DNA from: Pseudoprimorskyibacter insulae
Lineage (GTDB): Bacteria; Pseudomonadota; Alphaproteobacteria; Rhodobacterales; Rhodobacteraceae
DNA length: 64,000 nucleotides
NCBI RefSeq assembly: GCF_900302505.1
Contig: NZ_OMOJ01000003.1
Coordinates: 248,001-312,000 of the forward strand
Reading direction: 5' to 3'
Shown here piece after piece: positions 48,301 through 51,222 of this stretch. Every line of letters begins with the position of its first letter. Position 1 is the stretch's first letter. The translations under genes were made by a program, and so were the position numbers. The notes under the pieces are model-generated. The model had not been told where the DNA came from. It searched no databases and saw only the letters and a program-made list of their open reading frames with translations.

Positions 48301-50175
48301 CATCGCCTTGGCGTCGCTGGTGGCCGAGATAGACAGATCGCTGGTGGTGCTGGTGTCCGCCGTTGCGATCATATTGACGTTGCCGCCATGCGACACGATG
48401 GTCGTGCCTTTGTCGGATGATAGCCCGGTATCGACATCCAGAACCGCGACCGTCAGGCCAAAGCCGCCGCTGCTATCGGTTTCGCCCTCGAAATGCCCCT
48501 GCATCGCCAGCGTGGCCGAGGCCGAAGCGGTGGTCTTGGCGGCAACCAGTACATCACCACCGGCCGAGATTTGGCTGCCGGTCAGGGTGGTCGCAACATC
48601 GGTCACAACCACCGATACCGTCACGCCCGCTTGGCTGCCGGTGTCTTTGGGCAGGCCCAAGCGTTCGCGCTCGGCGGCGTTGAGCGGTTGCACCAAGGCT
48701 TCCGAGCTGACCTCGGTCGTGGCGCTGATCTGTACGGTGCCTTCGGCAAAGACCTTGGCCCCGGTCATCGTCACATCGGCATTGGCCTTGTGGATCAGAA
48801 CCTCAGCGCCAACCCCCTTGAGGGTCGCGCCCATGTTCTTCAGAAATTCCAGCCCACCGTCGACGGTTTGTTCCAAGTCGACATTGCCAGTGGCCAGAAA
48901 ATCCCCAACCTTCGCGCCGGTCTTGGCCTGCAAGGGCGCATCCACCGCCGTGGCGTCGATCGAAACAGATGCGCCTAGAATGACGCTGCCCGACCCAATA
49001 GTGATCTCGGCGCTATGGGCCTTTACGTCGATCAGCGGGATTCCGACCCGCTGGATAGCCTCATCCGCGCGGATCGAGACCGCGCCGCCGGTTCCCGCTT
49101 CAACCGAGGAGGTCGCGGCACCGGTATCGCCCCCGTCCAGCCGGGCCGAGCGGATGGTCGCGTTCGCGCCGACATCCACCTTGCGGCCCGCGATGTTCAC
49201 ATCGCCCGCTGCGCCTTCGTCGGTCAAAGTGTCGATGATCGCGCCGCCCGACATGGCAACCGTGTCACCGATCAGCGTGACACCGCCATCCGCGCCGACC
49301 CGGCCCGACACAGTGATCTTGCCCGATCCTACCAGATCCGAGGTGTCGGGCGTCGATCCGCCAAGCCCTTCGAACAAGGCCGCGCTTAGGCCGGTGCGGA
49401 TCTCATCTTCTTTGAACGGGTCGTATTTATCGGCCAAGCTGACCCGAAGCGTATCGACCCGCGCATCGCCCATCGTGCCGATGTCGAACGAAACTGACCC
49501 TGCGTGGTTCAGATAGCCCACATCCAGCGCCGCCCCGGTCGAGACTGCCGCCTTCTGGCCAAAGGTGATATCCACCGCGCCGCCATACAGATGCAGACGC
49601 GGTATTGCGCCGGACGTATCCTCGCCCAGCGTCCAAGACGCGCCAAGCTGGCCGAAATCTTCGAAGGTCAGACCGTCGTCCGACACGGTAATCGGATTGC
49701 GGCTCGCCGCATCGTCCGTCAGACTGGGCTTGCCGAGAACGATCTTATCCGCGCCGCCCTTGGTGATGTAATCAAGGCTGAACGCCGTCAGATCCGTTTT
49801 CAGCGTCGGATCCAGCGTCAGCAGGTCATTGCCACGCGATCCGGTCAGATTGACCCGCACCGCCGTGGCTGCATCCATATTCCAGGATTTGAGCGTTCCC
49901 GAATTGTCGGCCAAAACCAACTGGCGCGTGTCGCCCTGATCCACCACGCGCAGAACCACGCTTTTGGACAGGCCGCCATCGCCCATATAGTCCGACAGGG
50001 AAATCGCCGCGGTGAACGGGTCCGCGCTGAGCAGAATGCGCGGCTCCATCGGCTCCAGCACCAGCGCCTTTTCCCGGACGCGCGGGGCGCCAAACGTATC
50101 TGCCACGCGCTTGGCCACACCAGCGATCAACGCAGATTTCATACCTTTGCGGAAGCGGCGGTCAAATGCGAACAT
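21391..50175 (-). CDS. Giant LEPR-XLL surface protein, about 9,594 residues
   Basis: One uninterrupted frame of 28.8 kb encoding nearly 1 MDa. GAGG lies six bases before ATG 50175, preferred over an in-frame TTG at 50187. The N-terminus is basic (FDRRFRKGMKSALIAGVAKR) and leads into LEPMEPRILLSADP (residues 40-53), the LEPR-XLL motif seen at the start of very large bacterial surface proteins; no classical signal peptide is evident. Approximate layout: 60-4200 filamentous-haemagglutinin-like beta-helix repeats; 4250-4800 RTX-like GxGxD blocks; 5000-5200 two beta-sandwich (lectin-like) units; 5290-5730 glycine-rich; 5990-6290 propeller-like; 6290-6560 more RTX-like; 6600-9400 PKD-type WGDG domains; then a variable tail ending GWALSRAERARRATID. 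I noticed no cysteine. The likely role is adhesin or surface matrix protein; the promoter lies in 50176-50502. Confidence 0.9.
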   Translation of the reverse strand: MFAFDRRFRKGMKSALIAGVAKRVADTFGAPRVREKALVLEPMEPRILLSADPFTAAISLSDYMGDGGLSKSVVLRVVDQGDTRQLVLADNSGTLKSWNMDAATAVRVNLTGSRGNDLLTLDPTLKTDLTAFSLDYITKGGADKIVLGKPSLTDDAASRNPITVSDDGLTFEDFGQLGASWTLGEDTSGAIPRLHLYGGAVDITFGQKAAVSTGAALDVGYLNHAGSVSFDIGTMGDARVDTLRVSLADKYDPFKEDEIRTGLSAALFEGLGGSTPDTSDLVGSGKITVSGRVGADGGVTLIGDTVAMSGGAIIDTLTDEGAAGDVNIAGRKVDVGANATIRSARLDGGDTGAATSSVEAGTGGAVSIRADEAIQRVGIPLIDVKAHSAEITIGSGSVILGASVSIDATAVDAPLQAKTGAKVGDFLATGNVDLEQTVDGGLEFLKNMGATLKGVGAEVLIHKANADVTMTGAKVFAEGTVQISATTEVSSEALVQPLNAAERERLGLPKDTGSQAGVTVSVVVTDVATTLTGSQISAGGDVLVAAKTTASASATLAMQGHFEGETDSSGGFGLTVAVLDVDTGLSSDKGTTIVSHGGNVNMIATADTSTTSDLSISATSDAKAMLAAGIAVELVDVTTTVDSEIHAKGGVGAADGPDQGTWDWGTDYSFDAESSAVVDLSRDLITVKDHGLSHGQRIVYTAADTTILIDTGAKAIGGLEDGGTYYVNYVDQDHFQLLSAPPTTIDLGASSLDADATHTLRQKVDVVGAVDAIADASADEAIRNSLRLIGHGLSDGDIVTYQAAGAAISGLTSSKRYRVKVLDQDRVQFYAIGDTDLATPLAIGLPTQRDPYNAHSFTTEGTSPRTLSVSLMGIDAAANRIMVSDHGFTEGQEVEYLLALTPDAIGGLAPETTYFATNVTSTGFQLKDATGAIVDLSGPASGGLHRFIGTRAAVSFTPTSAVDDASDIITLKGHGWQTGDSLFYATGADTFVTHDDGTVERIKDPAIDGLEDGTLYHVVRIDQDHFRLVTSSAYAHAPEVVDLTALGVGDAHTLLPDADLANGVGIYARLTSSVSNASGSEIGAGDTGEDVLTSYLMGAGMDKAKGFFGGAKPDVGTVDTGNADPADSSGTDTDAKDEKTETKDPVSEGVNFSLGGSVGVTHFNHDVTVKVGTAEGAGRILSEQDVDIVATIEQTVTTGVTAIVGKPGDEKVKADGAALAIAVGVYDNAALAEIGAYARIDALGSVNLTSDVSYPFATPPRETILGIWKKEFWTKLRDDLLADPQGVYGTYTDGLFGLSGLVNSQALGQTNSPDTGSTALGGSINILIYDDRAEAYVRSGAKINQASAGDGIAMRKDGEGQTVTWAEGSGSSIAVAANVSRELVDLVGMGNAASTADAVTAAIEDDGGTWGKKIGNTFKSGGVIDLVNRSGGNGAGGSLLVTKFDTTAKAIIEEGTTLRAGPDGSVSVDATEKMIRAALITAGSAPAADSVGIAGSVGVVLHNSLVEAALFAPAAGATTSKRGTLTGGSAVSVKATSDIDEVNFAGGVVWAETGAKAAGVSGLVGNSERQTLAHIGDIANSDAGESAKAGTLRAPATGSSGGILIDASTLSVEALRTGGSYNTAFAGTRIEANQATPDDAAEDAADPATRDVTGGLKPTDDKGGARAELNDADAEAPKSTSGFGVAGAAAFWKVDQTTSATIASYGRISLNGSGGAGLTVDAQDHMTVVNAMGGVAASYGNDATAKTDMIAGAFGLSHIASVTEAAVLVRGNGAVSDPALTLALGSAQDISITAHAGGNLYSVAAGIGVSGTAQGNGFGGSVGANFLDYDVTAELDGASVTSGGGLTIDALNDASVVSVAGAVGAGRGGKGLGGSASYNDLDGTTLAALRGAAANTGWTGFSLTGDVAVTAEDAREIKAFSVSAGLSSTAFAAAFTLSANDISGSVQALVANAKLANGDGLRARSLRVEADDKTNITALAGVLALAGGDSSAVGAGLGWNEVSINTSATITGTTAALTGTANTVAGLTIRAVASSDGLLGSKIAAAAVGGAASRDANAAAFNIGLNGVTSAVTAGLNGDSAITVAIGNAEILAKDSTVISALNGTMAVSGKGNSAGAAVGYNFIDAATQAYIRSASLTAGALIDVRAVQAAEIGSITGGLAVASKLTLGGSVSVNVITTDTRAFISPANAADLARTVKARGITVDARTTAKSMVLSGQVAARGKATVGLSATILSLDLATQAFVDPYVKIEAGKDGLTVSADLDMDPKVFAFAGAASGEGVLAAGGVASVSQIDTETIASIGAVTEAAEGSLTYGAARDGAHQITTALGDVRVVAHSSLDLIGAAGAVGLAKGAGIGLSTDIGYIDVTTRAKIGDGVKIRTISDTSTTQAGGSVIVDALTSIDTTGLTMGIAGGKALALAVQAGLSSITTRTEALIGASATITAQGSIAVTADDALEVVTVAGSIAGAGSGVGAAIPVNIGFIDKNTTAHVGKLAKLNARGTASVTVNTGEFTTDEAPQTTREVAQQEFSASRVDNAANQITLGEGSDTPTNFKTGDEVLFVSSQGSIGGLSNGGTYYVRVLPGNRVSLHANAEDAAQGANAIDLTKVSDTGLFVLSPQIKRGAGALAVPNLETDKTMGQRSSVADRAALSGVIVNATSRTEVVAVGAGIAGGGTAGLAMGGHAGIHIIETTAQIEGVVHSGTSDANSGAVLGDDTTVTSQKGVHVAAGRQYDVIAVGASLAGGGSAAGGIGGAVVMLDGDTKASLGGVVAAKDTVTVGAIASENIILVGAGIGGAGAAALGGSASVADLATGTFARVQAGAKIGAQSDMAVAAHHDSELILVAGAMGGAGTAAAAGAVSVVLLNKFVVAEMGTGAIVDVTGDLSVVATSGEDILTVGASAAGAAGGALSAGVVYVETKGQTASKSTGATVAASGDATFHAEDTLLLDAVAGGLAGGAAAAGAGFVVATLDRATVAEINGGSVQGYGVHVTAYSVWDVTSHAAAGALGGVGLSGSVNLLNLGMTDAGFTRASYGSASGSSTNAVVYKNGKPEPVDSALTELRAGLAGLLNDGTSGDIGPDTQSAKQQALKARINGATSVRSSDVRAGTTARILSDATVQADDLTVTADHDVTLSAWGGAVSAGAIAGGAGVSVVNQSLLVTAYVDASGQLLPKEHRLNIDIASRLTSDIEAVGVAGAGGLIGGAAAVSVVRDDSDTTAYLGGGGKSSGTLLVYSPGDLSITADADIDLKVATGSATIGGVAAGAAVVIVEATGDTIAAVGDKTQIGLGASSGAGEAATVAARSLVVEATGRVAISPAPIFGTTSHMLTNYGVGLGAVTANVLKIDMGTTGNNLIVQAYIGKDALVQVERLDRMRVRSLLVESGATDVKSRSLALGGFAAGIIVADVNAVVVVETQVRDGAQIRVFGGSGGISSYVAVPNAKTFEAKANFAANMVASGGNGGVVALGGIFVDPFIQVTARVDVQKDVVITGNQDDLTIGADSTLSVLADGSLVSGGLATGSIATFAVKTDNKAIVQVAQNVTMQAFEDLSITAAAKQTVIAKETLDTTALAAALLARAAGNVTNNATIDLNSGSTLRAKNITVDASHAEFVFVDAKSDATSGVAGTKSLASATVGTTAKVTSAGTIVADDTLTLRAGGTETRVTSHGAALNLGLAGVNSGSAITNVTANNFVEITSQSKLAGDTVTLLADQASDAVLVIADAYAKGVQIGGNTSATAGMTANFAQKIEAKSAGTTQSQIEARHLNLTADSGNLLNGGAFSIYGTADRVAYGLDVGSENDQSTIIVDRKVQVQSDITMRDVVTPRVIIPADLPLGAKSIITEGLERSAIGPDGKPVDSVTIKDGKIYLPDMVAINSKGAPKLTVSAAGQGFDARDGMIRSGGVFMQGATVSAPTGYSTLRIENASAMDVVLGRIEGAGVSADNAGLYTVNSFTPTNTAPTIATVPNVPALQIVSTNPEAHVILGDAVVMDSVLIQSAGDILSGGDHSLSAGTVTLKAGGSIGSAAAPITILSGVIDAQASGDVSLKSPGKMTVAHAIARGEGAAVTLSAGGDLLHAAALTSEAEIVARVIADTVTLTAGGQIGSTTGQGYAGGLTNRLITDAGRLNAVAKGGIYVTQFGGPLTLGNLRSDTSNIDIRTWDTTDRIDESIILDGESRLIALFGGITLDAGDALKAVLSLTGQRAVVSAAADQTYGRVVLRSNFGRNGKVTDAANAGLIDLDASITGNSVLLETGSGHDTVVIRSVDAGMRYGIDTGAGDDTVKLASVLDGESGTAKSNVDAILGNVFFAGGAGKDKILVDLTGSQSATPNGATAPSHSVYQNGFKVAGMQGDVTLGIGTVEEIELRLSDNRDWLAVEGATQKVTVDLGGGDDLVTLGTEASGLSRVTSAVTLIGSGGADRLIAYGSGSGTIDGARITGLGATANGAVDMLGFERLDVNLLNRTQDTLRILGLSSAFSSGVQINTGNLGSSTAGDKVIFGGTTPATTANALADLPVSLGVTQTGGTAATTFGLVQSSAMDLLVDTRPGGSVGLSLRDALQPDAAVSPAIVLNGIGKLDLTFGDRKDRLTVRDTDIDITAALGAGNDTVGLYGGQGNVTVTTQSGDNTVAVGEWLSGTISVTGGTGTDQVTIDRSDAQAGMAAVIEDNAGGTGIKVSGADIDLSGLSLQGIDIIDLAMGTGNDTVDINTTATAQGSLRILVHGGDGDDRFNVTKAGKGTETARTAVNPLARVTLDGEAGDDEIALTFGSGAVFGTTVAANYAYMDLAVERVVVDHTGATPAVHWVFDGASLKAAKSATDTSSLTHVLSTDGAESLLLLGADKLTVSPVAKGDTRVVLADNRAVFDADPLVVSQQNAGSDFVQPGYVDGAFRFETLGNTNAYTEGHLSFTQQSSKLATTLADSGGYVRATNLTAPVNSELLITAKDGGAFELDSLKLENANGPFGLLQIEIETLSGTVLISSDLAKNSTINLQSLGDGAGLGLGVNDAIKSLRITYDFNVEALNLQVKRNGKLLTASTFAAAMQIDTITHETLSRPADGSGAIKLTGDAAPLVIEHQYGGIFDLSLIEFRGQAGQQFALKAWSVSGDVIELPAVTLDGSVYALDNLPAQFGALTRIEIRGSAGVSVDNVVSKEVAGLNSQNLQPLASSYNSGQYTLSLPTGSTAFGTTVVPTWQFGTNGAASTIVLDTDQTLTLPTRVAGSSDAATLYGTDTVVITVPGNLVIADNTVIEVKGSRLFKLEVEGDLIVGKNVTFSSDAEGVIGGAGAGDGGYKVVTGQMVGGTGGAGGAGGDGGTGGDGGKNTETVTRYRWDHAQGRYIASSYTYSYGGKGGMGVLEDQFNVIGSNDPDIKSVAHWFHGKTAVGLAGSAGPSGTAGTAVDMTAANDGKAGGASIQGGKAQVFNGVRTSGGSLSLTRSATQFTGADLAGGTAGTGGAGGASTQSGEARLGKSGADGSDGGSGANGTSAATEFSSFSGQAGGGLNAGTANGLAAGSGGASGVGGAGGSGGQGGAGGGGGGAGGGGGIWADTSTPDFGRGGVGGIGGDGADGDDGATGGSGGAGGAGGGGGGGFWIEAAGTITFVEGGGTSLSATGGDGSDGQDATLGGSAETTQNLAPADGKSGGAGIGQGNFYDKLKYISGYNISGPAAAAMSRMSDGSLGNEARWSGGALVFSGDAMWGGYGADGSSGGDGGLGGDGGDGGAGSGGAGGAGGTVKLSGTQIIGLDKVSVDVSGGAGGLHGRSADEIRSGVGTRTDTATTTTSATVTRGAKGTGGRVVVESISTTTVAAKGTAATGGIYNQGNAADLGANLLYTASSTPMVSGLATGTAVAGMAVGATGQLGQARYLDARGLDQDLASTGSMDAVRGGDLLSLTVFETLDDFNAYAKSGGLTTGFTGDLSLDGQDYDVLVVSNLSNVSLQGVTINLGGKATQIYESDLRSGVAKATNIDSLRAGGVWVTLIKSDTIKGNTVSAKLGNSATAITQSFDLAADQRATGSRTVMSLSEAAPVEQTVKGIDDFVVNGSVVYAIDTSGSEPTLFVMSQSGTVMQVFRSSDLPALSGGTGKSLTGASGLGFANGTLTVRTIGNNGLTFAAGTDGKLTSVATTSSAKVQAAQTSVSLDGATYSVSTVNGVGQLKATIGGQTTTFVQGQNGVRGVAVPVSVHIADGGRYVLVANGNGEIGVFERQVEAGGAVAVGTLTSRAVQVVRDGSGGAVGLNGLTKVALMPVSSGATEQVMLVSSGYTETTGRGGLSRLVISLEEQSNLRNAVVETRGQTAFDLKLGAGADVVQLTGGFSSTLLIDTGASDDVVTLVETGTNPVTVQLGAGDDLLNVRNHSAKANVTANLGAGTDKVHVTRAGLGGSYAFVGDSGLNTFLFETTEDGASTAAADKITYTITGGTGADTLTLRSIAQNSELTANLGAGSDVADIYAASNAVTVDLGDGKDTGTVHKLDNGDIVNLLGGADSDTLAAYTVATGATAVLYGDGKTSTTYFADTFIVQPSKIGHTGSATKYGVFVYADKLGSSGANIGNKLILQPDTAGGGVPTLTPPTGTIAGQLYYTDIATSAKADPVVTPIPVTPVQVAVSGLTLRAKDKTTADPIAEGDAIVIAATVTVSNGATPTVQIDLNGDGQADFNAVVTRKSSTEFTISHQVTWAELQRLGLGRDGNYSVTVMAKIADGTQSTSDQKLVMADTRPTVSVTGTYSGKLGTETTVQLAYSDPSSEDRVTGWVVVWGDGTFDALGASATSASHTYSKPGTYSVLVGAYNNDYPVGGAESAAMNFTFKEVTLGTEAAKFVGNSVPTIRAGQPVTLHTEWVGTPESIDWIIDGKTIATQDLTAAQGQSASQTFDWPTLEAAIGQTSGNKSLSVTARVNYRSVKADAPAGYVGLIVSTQAVTTVTVLNNAPRIGQVTVTKAETAPALQEGQGAKVTVTGIADDSAYDRANLKLRAELIGPDGTSKALVLGATTSADGYYTVSGLASGSVGFDIPLFELMRSGVYALKVTVRDPGGATSFATTQFTVADVPPEMSVTWVNPGLYAGKEAVSEGNPISLLASVIDVDPTDRIDHWIVNWGDGQVSEYKTPAGVSALDSRSHVFAHTYSEDGTPDYTATVKAFDNQGQVVSLSKTIYVVNKAPALSGTVSLPQIVFNGDKVTLSGKYTDAGMGDATSIIVNWGDGDDRNPVTYQISSADGSFEVSRSFNDLGVYNLTYSFKNTKAQVNATSEDYHATLRVRPYDLQFTLTPVATATTSQIAGQTSVDAGADRAVVAVDLSMFGDKVKNLDTSIGDRGAYRYTVDFGNGGAAELTGQVAQGTGRFATIAGGDADTLFAALTPKGAVALRDWLVENKQTQADAAGTTATKRSQLLSEIITLNAIGTPTADKLGKAVLSDSVKATILNALNTVEVANMILSQTGEPTGTIPFDLLTDINDKDTPKVVDTITLIMVPRDFTRFEGVGTIDVAIAHERGGIPLDADIKTEYSTQSRDPKLTVTLTSNGGTATTFNGTPVALTINETGQVALGLGAVVYGSEQGLKEWRIDWGDGTVTTEAGDASIARHTYAQDNDGRDPFAITVQAVTNNGDVFGQTDDDGAAQALGLVTVHNLAPSVDLIAEATDLTAGETALIDLILMDPFRDMVAGAASNDHLTAVVDFGDGTTLTLTGQQDVARMSDDEIANLWSLTHRYDAPGTYEVKITVTDDGGAKAAASLMFNVSPLPPVISGFGLDQAQALTHRALTFSGSYDDYTDDGKTPVITINLGNGTVLSSTGSAPKVVLDPATGRFTASVTLTKAETLTPVTTIKDGNQVTSVAWSQIAVTHPAMTFTGFDILKDGQKVNGPVLEGTPLVFRLAGADAWDIASVGYKFDGDTEFRPVPNGQYGISNGNLIVTLDASIDAPGQRKVTFGTLDSQGRLKTITRELEVTGYAPTAVTVAPKAGLAADGSYVITGTFTDQSTHDLHTVRVDWGDGSTSTQTLVADARSYELSHVFDAKGFAAQKDAGLGITVTVTDSTGHSANGQMTAKGTLETTLSAAAAVTEGEAAMIGGRLSGIGRATNTAITVVWEDGYVQNLALQTGADIWLVSRFMENSAQSALGKDSYGYTAIVSVDGVEFDRKAGSVIVKNRPPVILTAALTYEGQNGATVSLPENNTVTLVADVDDGGGEEDLLITVDWGDGTVETVQANDLGQIRASHLYLDDAVQYFGDVAKTAFPVKMTVSDRVDEVSKTLSAAVSNVYPSVQGIDASDFNSLREGDTLFVEYDISGYENEQQFVFSITFAGEVASYTWQRDANGVGSEIFTGSAFKTADGHIRLEHVFAQKGDAQIELSLFDGQPIYHPDTGAPVNGVQFPSTVEVLNAAPQITGIALTPMVEPGQDIELTLNVTDPGKGDREAGNYVFTIDWGDGTEPEVIKAIGPQDAYTFTRIAGNLAVGTPLSISVTVTNDGSDEATYTGGVTQVVRNLPYGLTMAPVQASYFEGEEVSLSGSFQDASASDVHKVWVDWGDGTALTAYDVAGDTRAFTATHAYGNNQKDDAPYTIKAYVQDRLGDKTDVVTTSVVIKDKAPVIEWVQKPVEGNEGETLTFSGKVIDVPADLEGAWVEFIDELGLYSSFERIKADGTFTFTTTQKVETYKPGSAVAARTWDIFIGSPSRVETGSLVIHDVAPVLSDVTLNVFGQSAETITTREGGTVTLKGTVKDPGNDAFTASVDWGDGTAEVLTVAADGTFEVSHVYAKDALEFFGQWDKTAYQVTVTATDEFATSTKVLTAEVKDKAPTIGGVGTGSAPHYTQLDRKLFANIRWWDNPKDSYEIRMDWGDGTASFYKREIVDGQVVITTDADTTQFSGGQFTAFHSYAEDSELLETGRYPAKFYVIDGDAITDPDGRIVNAVSRSMPLRVQNALPNVTAVSLPGAVRQYQDVSLGLDVTDLSPSDLTERDFVFTVDWGDGSEVETIKQASTHLAVTHQYRTPLDGDEATVKITVANDGKTGETTVVYTVKVEPFPIIELPLDRQYYEGQTFNATGKLTQGWAENRVIEVVWTDAVGKGQLIDVAADGTFQVSRSFDQDPAGLGYNSNIVASVSLYEKADDGTLSLITSRRYTVPVANVAPSINDLQIAHGSQSSFMLAVGVGGEVTVTGMAQDVPGDDVTVTVDWGDGTTGTATVAADGAFTARHIFTKRSVDGQDTLIKVTASDGADSTSQSVVAVIWDLPTLDGLEVFGGAFEGDTYVLRGRMVETTHDQYRNLTVDWGDGTTPSTFTRQLGVTPMVQGDVTLMADGWFEARHVYASGTAPADGKVQINIAARTHPDLQSNIVATAVVEVAVAPVVPVILGAQVVQDAVGGDNDYVLNAAVMDRLGQALTYQMNWGDGTIATGVVPADGKLTLDHAYVAPGDRFNATLTISDGTSSTKQTFAVQKVAKTPVVTVQPTVKTVATDPVAVASAAHAPVSVAVPTMQMPTRQMTDFAQRVFVVAPDASATVPTLGTARDIRVSLPGMAPRSPVPVTHSRARTDRPMPVLDLAEYAVDAKADGQGSDLAENFAPSGVILLANGALHADAAPRRMPVPTGWSTSHAGKAIPGGWALSRAERARRATID
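21930..30380 (-). repeat. Tandem PKD/Ig-like repeat array in the giant protein
   Basis: At least 14 units carry V-D/N-W-G-D-G-T strands followed 20-40 residues later by an S/T-H-x-Y/F-x-x-x-G/D strand, as in PKD domains; several others have D-F-G-D-G, D-F-G-N-G or W-E-D-G variants. At DNA level the same 17-mer, GTGCCATCGCCCCAATC on the plus strand (encoding D-W-G-D-G-T on the other strand), recurs exactly at 22418, 22703, 23714, 24026, 24647 and 25631, with near copies elsewhere. Such domains usually form a stiff extracellular stalk. Confidence 0.85.
33000..34310 (-). repeat. Glycine-rich low-complexity segments in the giant protein
   Basis: Three dense blocks of GGxGGxGG type (around 34240-34310, 33450-33640 and 33000-33070) lie among Ser/Thr/Asp-rich text such as DGSDGGSGANG and GGAGGTVKLSG. 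The DNA is an almost pure run of CCG/GCC/CCA triplets on the plus strand. Collagen-like or polyglycine-II bundles, as in some phage fibres and PE-PGRS-like proteins, are possible structures; this is inference. Confidence 0.8.
46990..48180 (-). repeat. About 80-residue repeats with a Y-x-V-x-x-x-D-x-D-H-F-x-L core
   Basis: Four consecutive units in the N-terminal third of the giant protein: GGTYYVNYVDQDHFQLLSA, KRYRVKVLDQDRVQFYAI, TTYFATNVTSTGFQLKDA and GTLYHVVRIDQDHFRLVTSS. Each follows a strand like D-x-I-T-V-K-D-H-G-L-S-H-G-Q-x-V-x-Y and precedes IDL. A fifth, GGTYYVRVLPGNRVSLHA, lies apart at about 42390-42460. They break the surrounding beta-helix-like repeats and look like inserted small domains. 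Confidence 0.75.
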
Positions 50176-50502
50176 GGCGGGCCTCAAATCAAGACAGACG
50201 TCTAAAAGGATCGATCTTCAAACGAGAACAAAGGTTTAGGACAGCCCCATGCCTTCAAAATCGCCCGCCCAAAGAAACCGGCATGGATTGTAAAACTATC
50301 CATTTGGGATCATCAGCGCATAAATTGCCCCGACTCGCCCCCGCCTAACCAAATGAGCATTGGGTTATCGATAGAACCAGGGAGGCCCGTTTTCAACGAA
50401 TTTCCTTAATTTCCAAAGGAATTCCGGGGCCGTCACTTGGACACTTCACCCGAAAGATCCGCCGTGCCAAAAGGTGCCTAAATTTAAATCAGACAGGCCG
50501 AG
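50176..50502. promoter_or_regulatory. Intergenic control region upstream of the giant gene
   Basis: 327 bp between the AlaX gene (which ends here) and the giant gene, the only sizeable gap upstream of the export operon, so its promoter should be here. It is less GC-rich than its surroundings and contains the imperfect palindrome GGAATTCC-TTTGGAAATT-AAGGAAATT on the minus strand near 50400-50430. I could not assign convincing -35/-10 boxes. Confidence 0.45.
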
Positions 50503-51222
50503 TCAGGCGTCAAACACCAGCGATACACGCCGGTTTTGTTTGCCCTTGTTTTCGATCTTGCCGATGCGAATTGCGCCGATTTCGCCGGTGCGGGCCACAT
50601 GCGTACCGCCGCAGGGCTGAATGTCGATCACCGCATCCGATGTGCCGATCTGAACCAGCCGAACACGCCCCGATCCGCGCGGCGGCTTGACCGACAGCGT
50701 TTTGACAAGGCCGGGGTTTGCGTCAAGCTCGGCTTCGCTGATCCACTTTTCGGTCACCGGCATGTCGCGGTCGATCAGCATGTTCAGCCGATCCTCCAGC
50801 GCGTCTTTGTTGTTCGGCGGCTCTGGCATCATGAAATCGAGCCGCCCCCGATCCGCCATGATCGCGCCGCCCGTCACAGGCAGTGGAATGACGACCGACA
50901 GCAGGTGCAGCGCCGTGTGCATCCGCATGTGGCGGTGGCGTCTTTCCCAATCCAGCGTTTGCACGACCGGCGTGCCAACGGCGGGCAACCGCGCCGGTTC
51001 CGCCGGGATCAAAACGATCGCGCCGTCATCGCCTTTGACAGCCGAGGCAATGCCGATCGACTGGCTGCCCCAACGCAACACGCCGCTATCGCCCGGCTGG
51101 CCGCCGCCGGTGGCGTAGAACACTGTCTGGTCCAGCACGATTCCACCTTCGAAGGTCAGCCCGGTCACGGTGGCCGGTGCTTCGCGTAGGTACGGGTCTT
51201 GCTGGAACAGTTGGGCAGTCAT
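50503..51222 (-). CDS. Alanyl-tRNA editing protein, AlaX family
   Basis: A 239-residue stand-alone editing domain homologous to the AlaRS editing region. It hydrolyses Ser-tRNA(Ala) or Gly-tRNA(Ala) in the cytoplasm. The zinc-binding residues are visible: HTALH (H-x-x-x-H, about residues 102-106) and CGGTHVART (C-x-x-x-H, about residues 204-208). The glycine-rich loop FYATGGGQPGDSG near residue 35 is also typical. The start overlaps the stop of the MscS-type gene by four bases, making it the last gene of the run that begins with the photolyase gene. The length fits the AlaX-M type rather than the shortest AlaX-S forms. Confidence 0.88.
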   Translation of the reverse strand: MTAQLFQQDPYLREAPATVTGLTFEGGIVLDQTVFYATGGGQPGDSGVLRWGSQSIGIASAVKGDDGAIVLIPAEPARLPAVGTPVVQTLDWERRHRHMRMHTALHLLSVVIPLPVTGGAIMADRGRLDFMMPEPPNNKDALEDRLNMLIDRDMPVTEKWISEAELDANPGLVKTLSVKPPRGSGRVRLVQIGTSDAVIDIQPCGGTHVARTGEIGAIRIGKIENKGKQNRRVSLVFDA

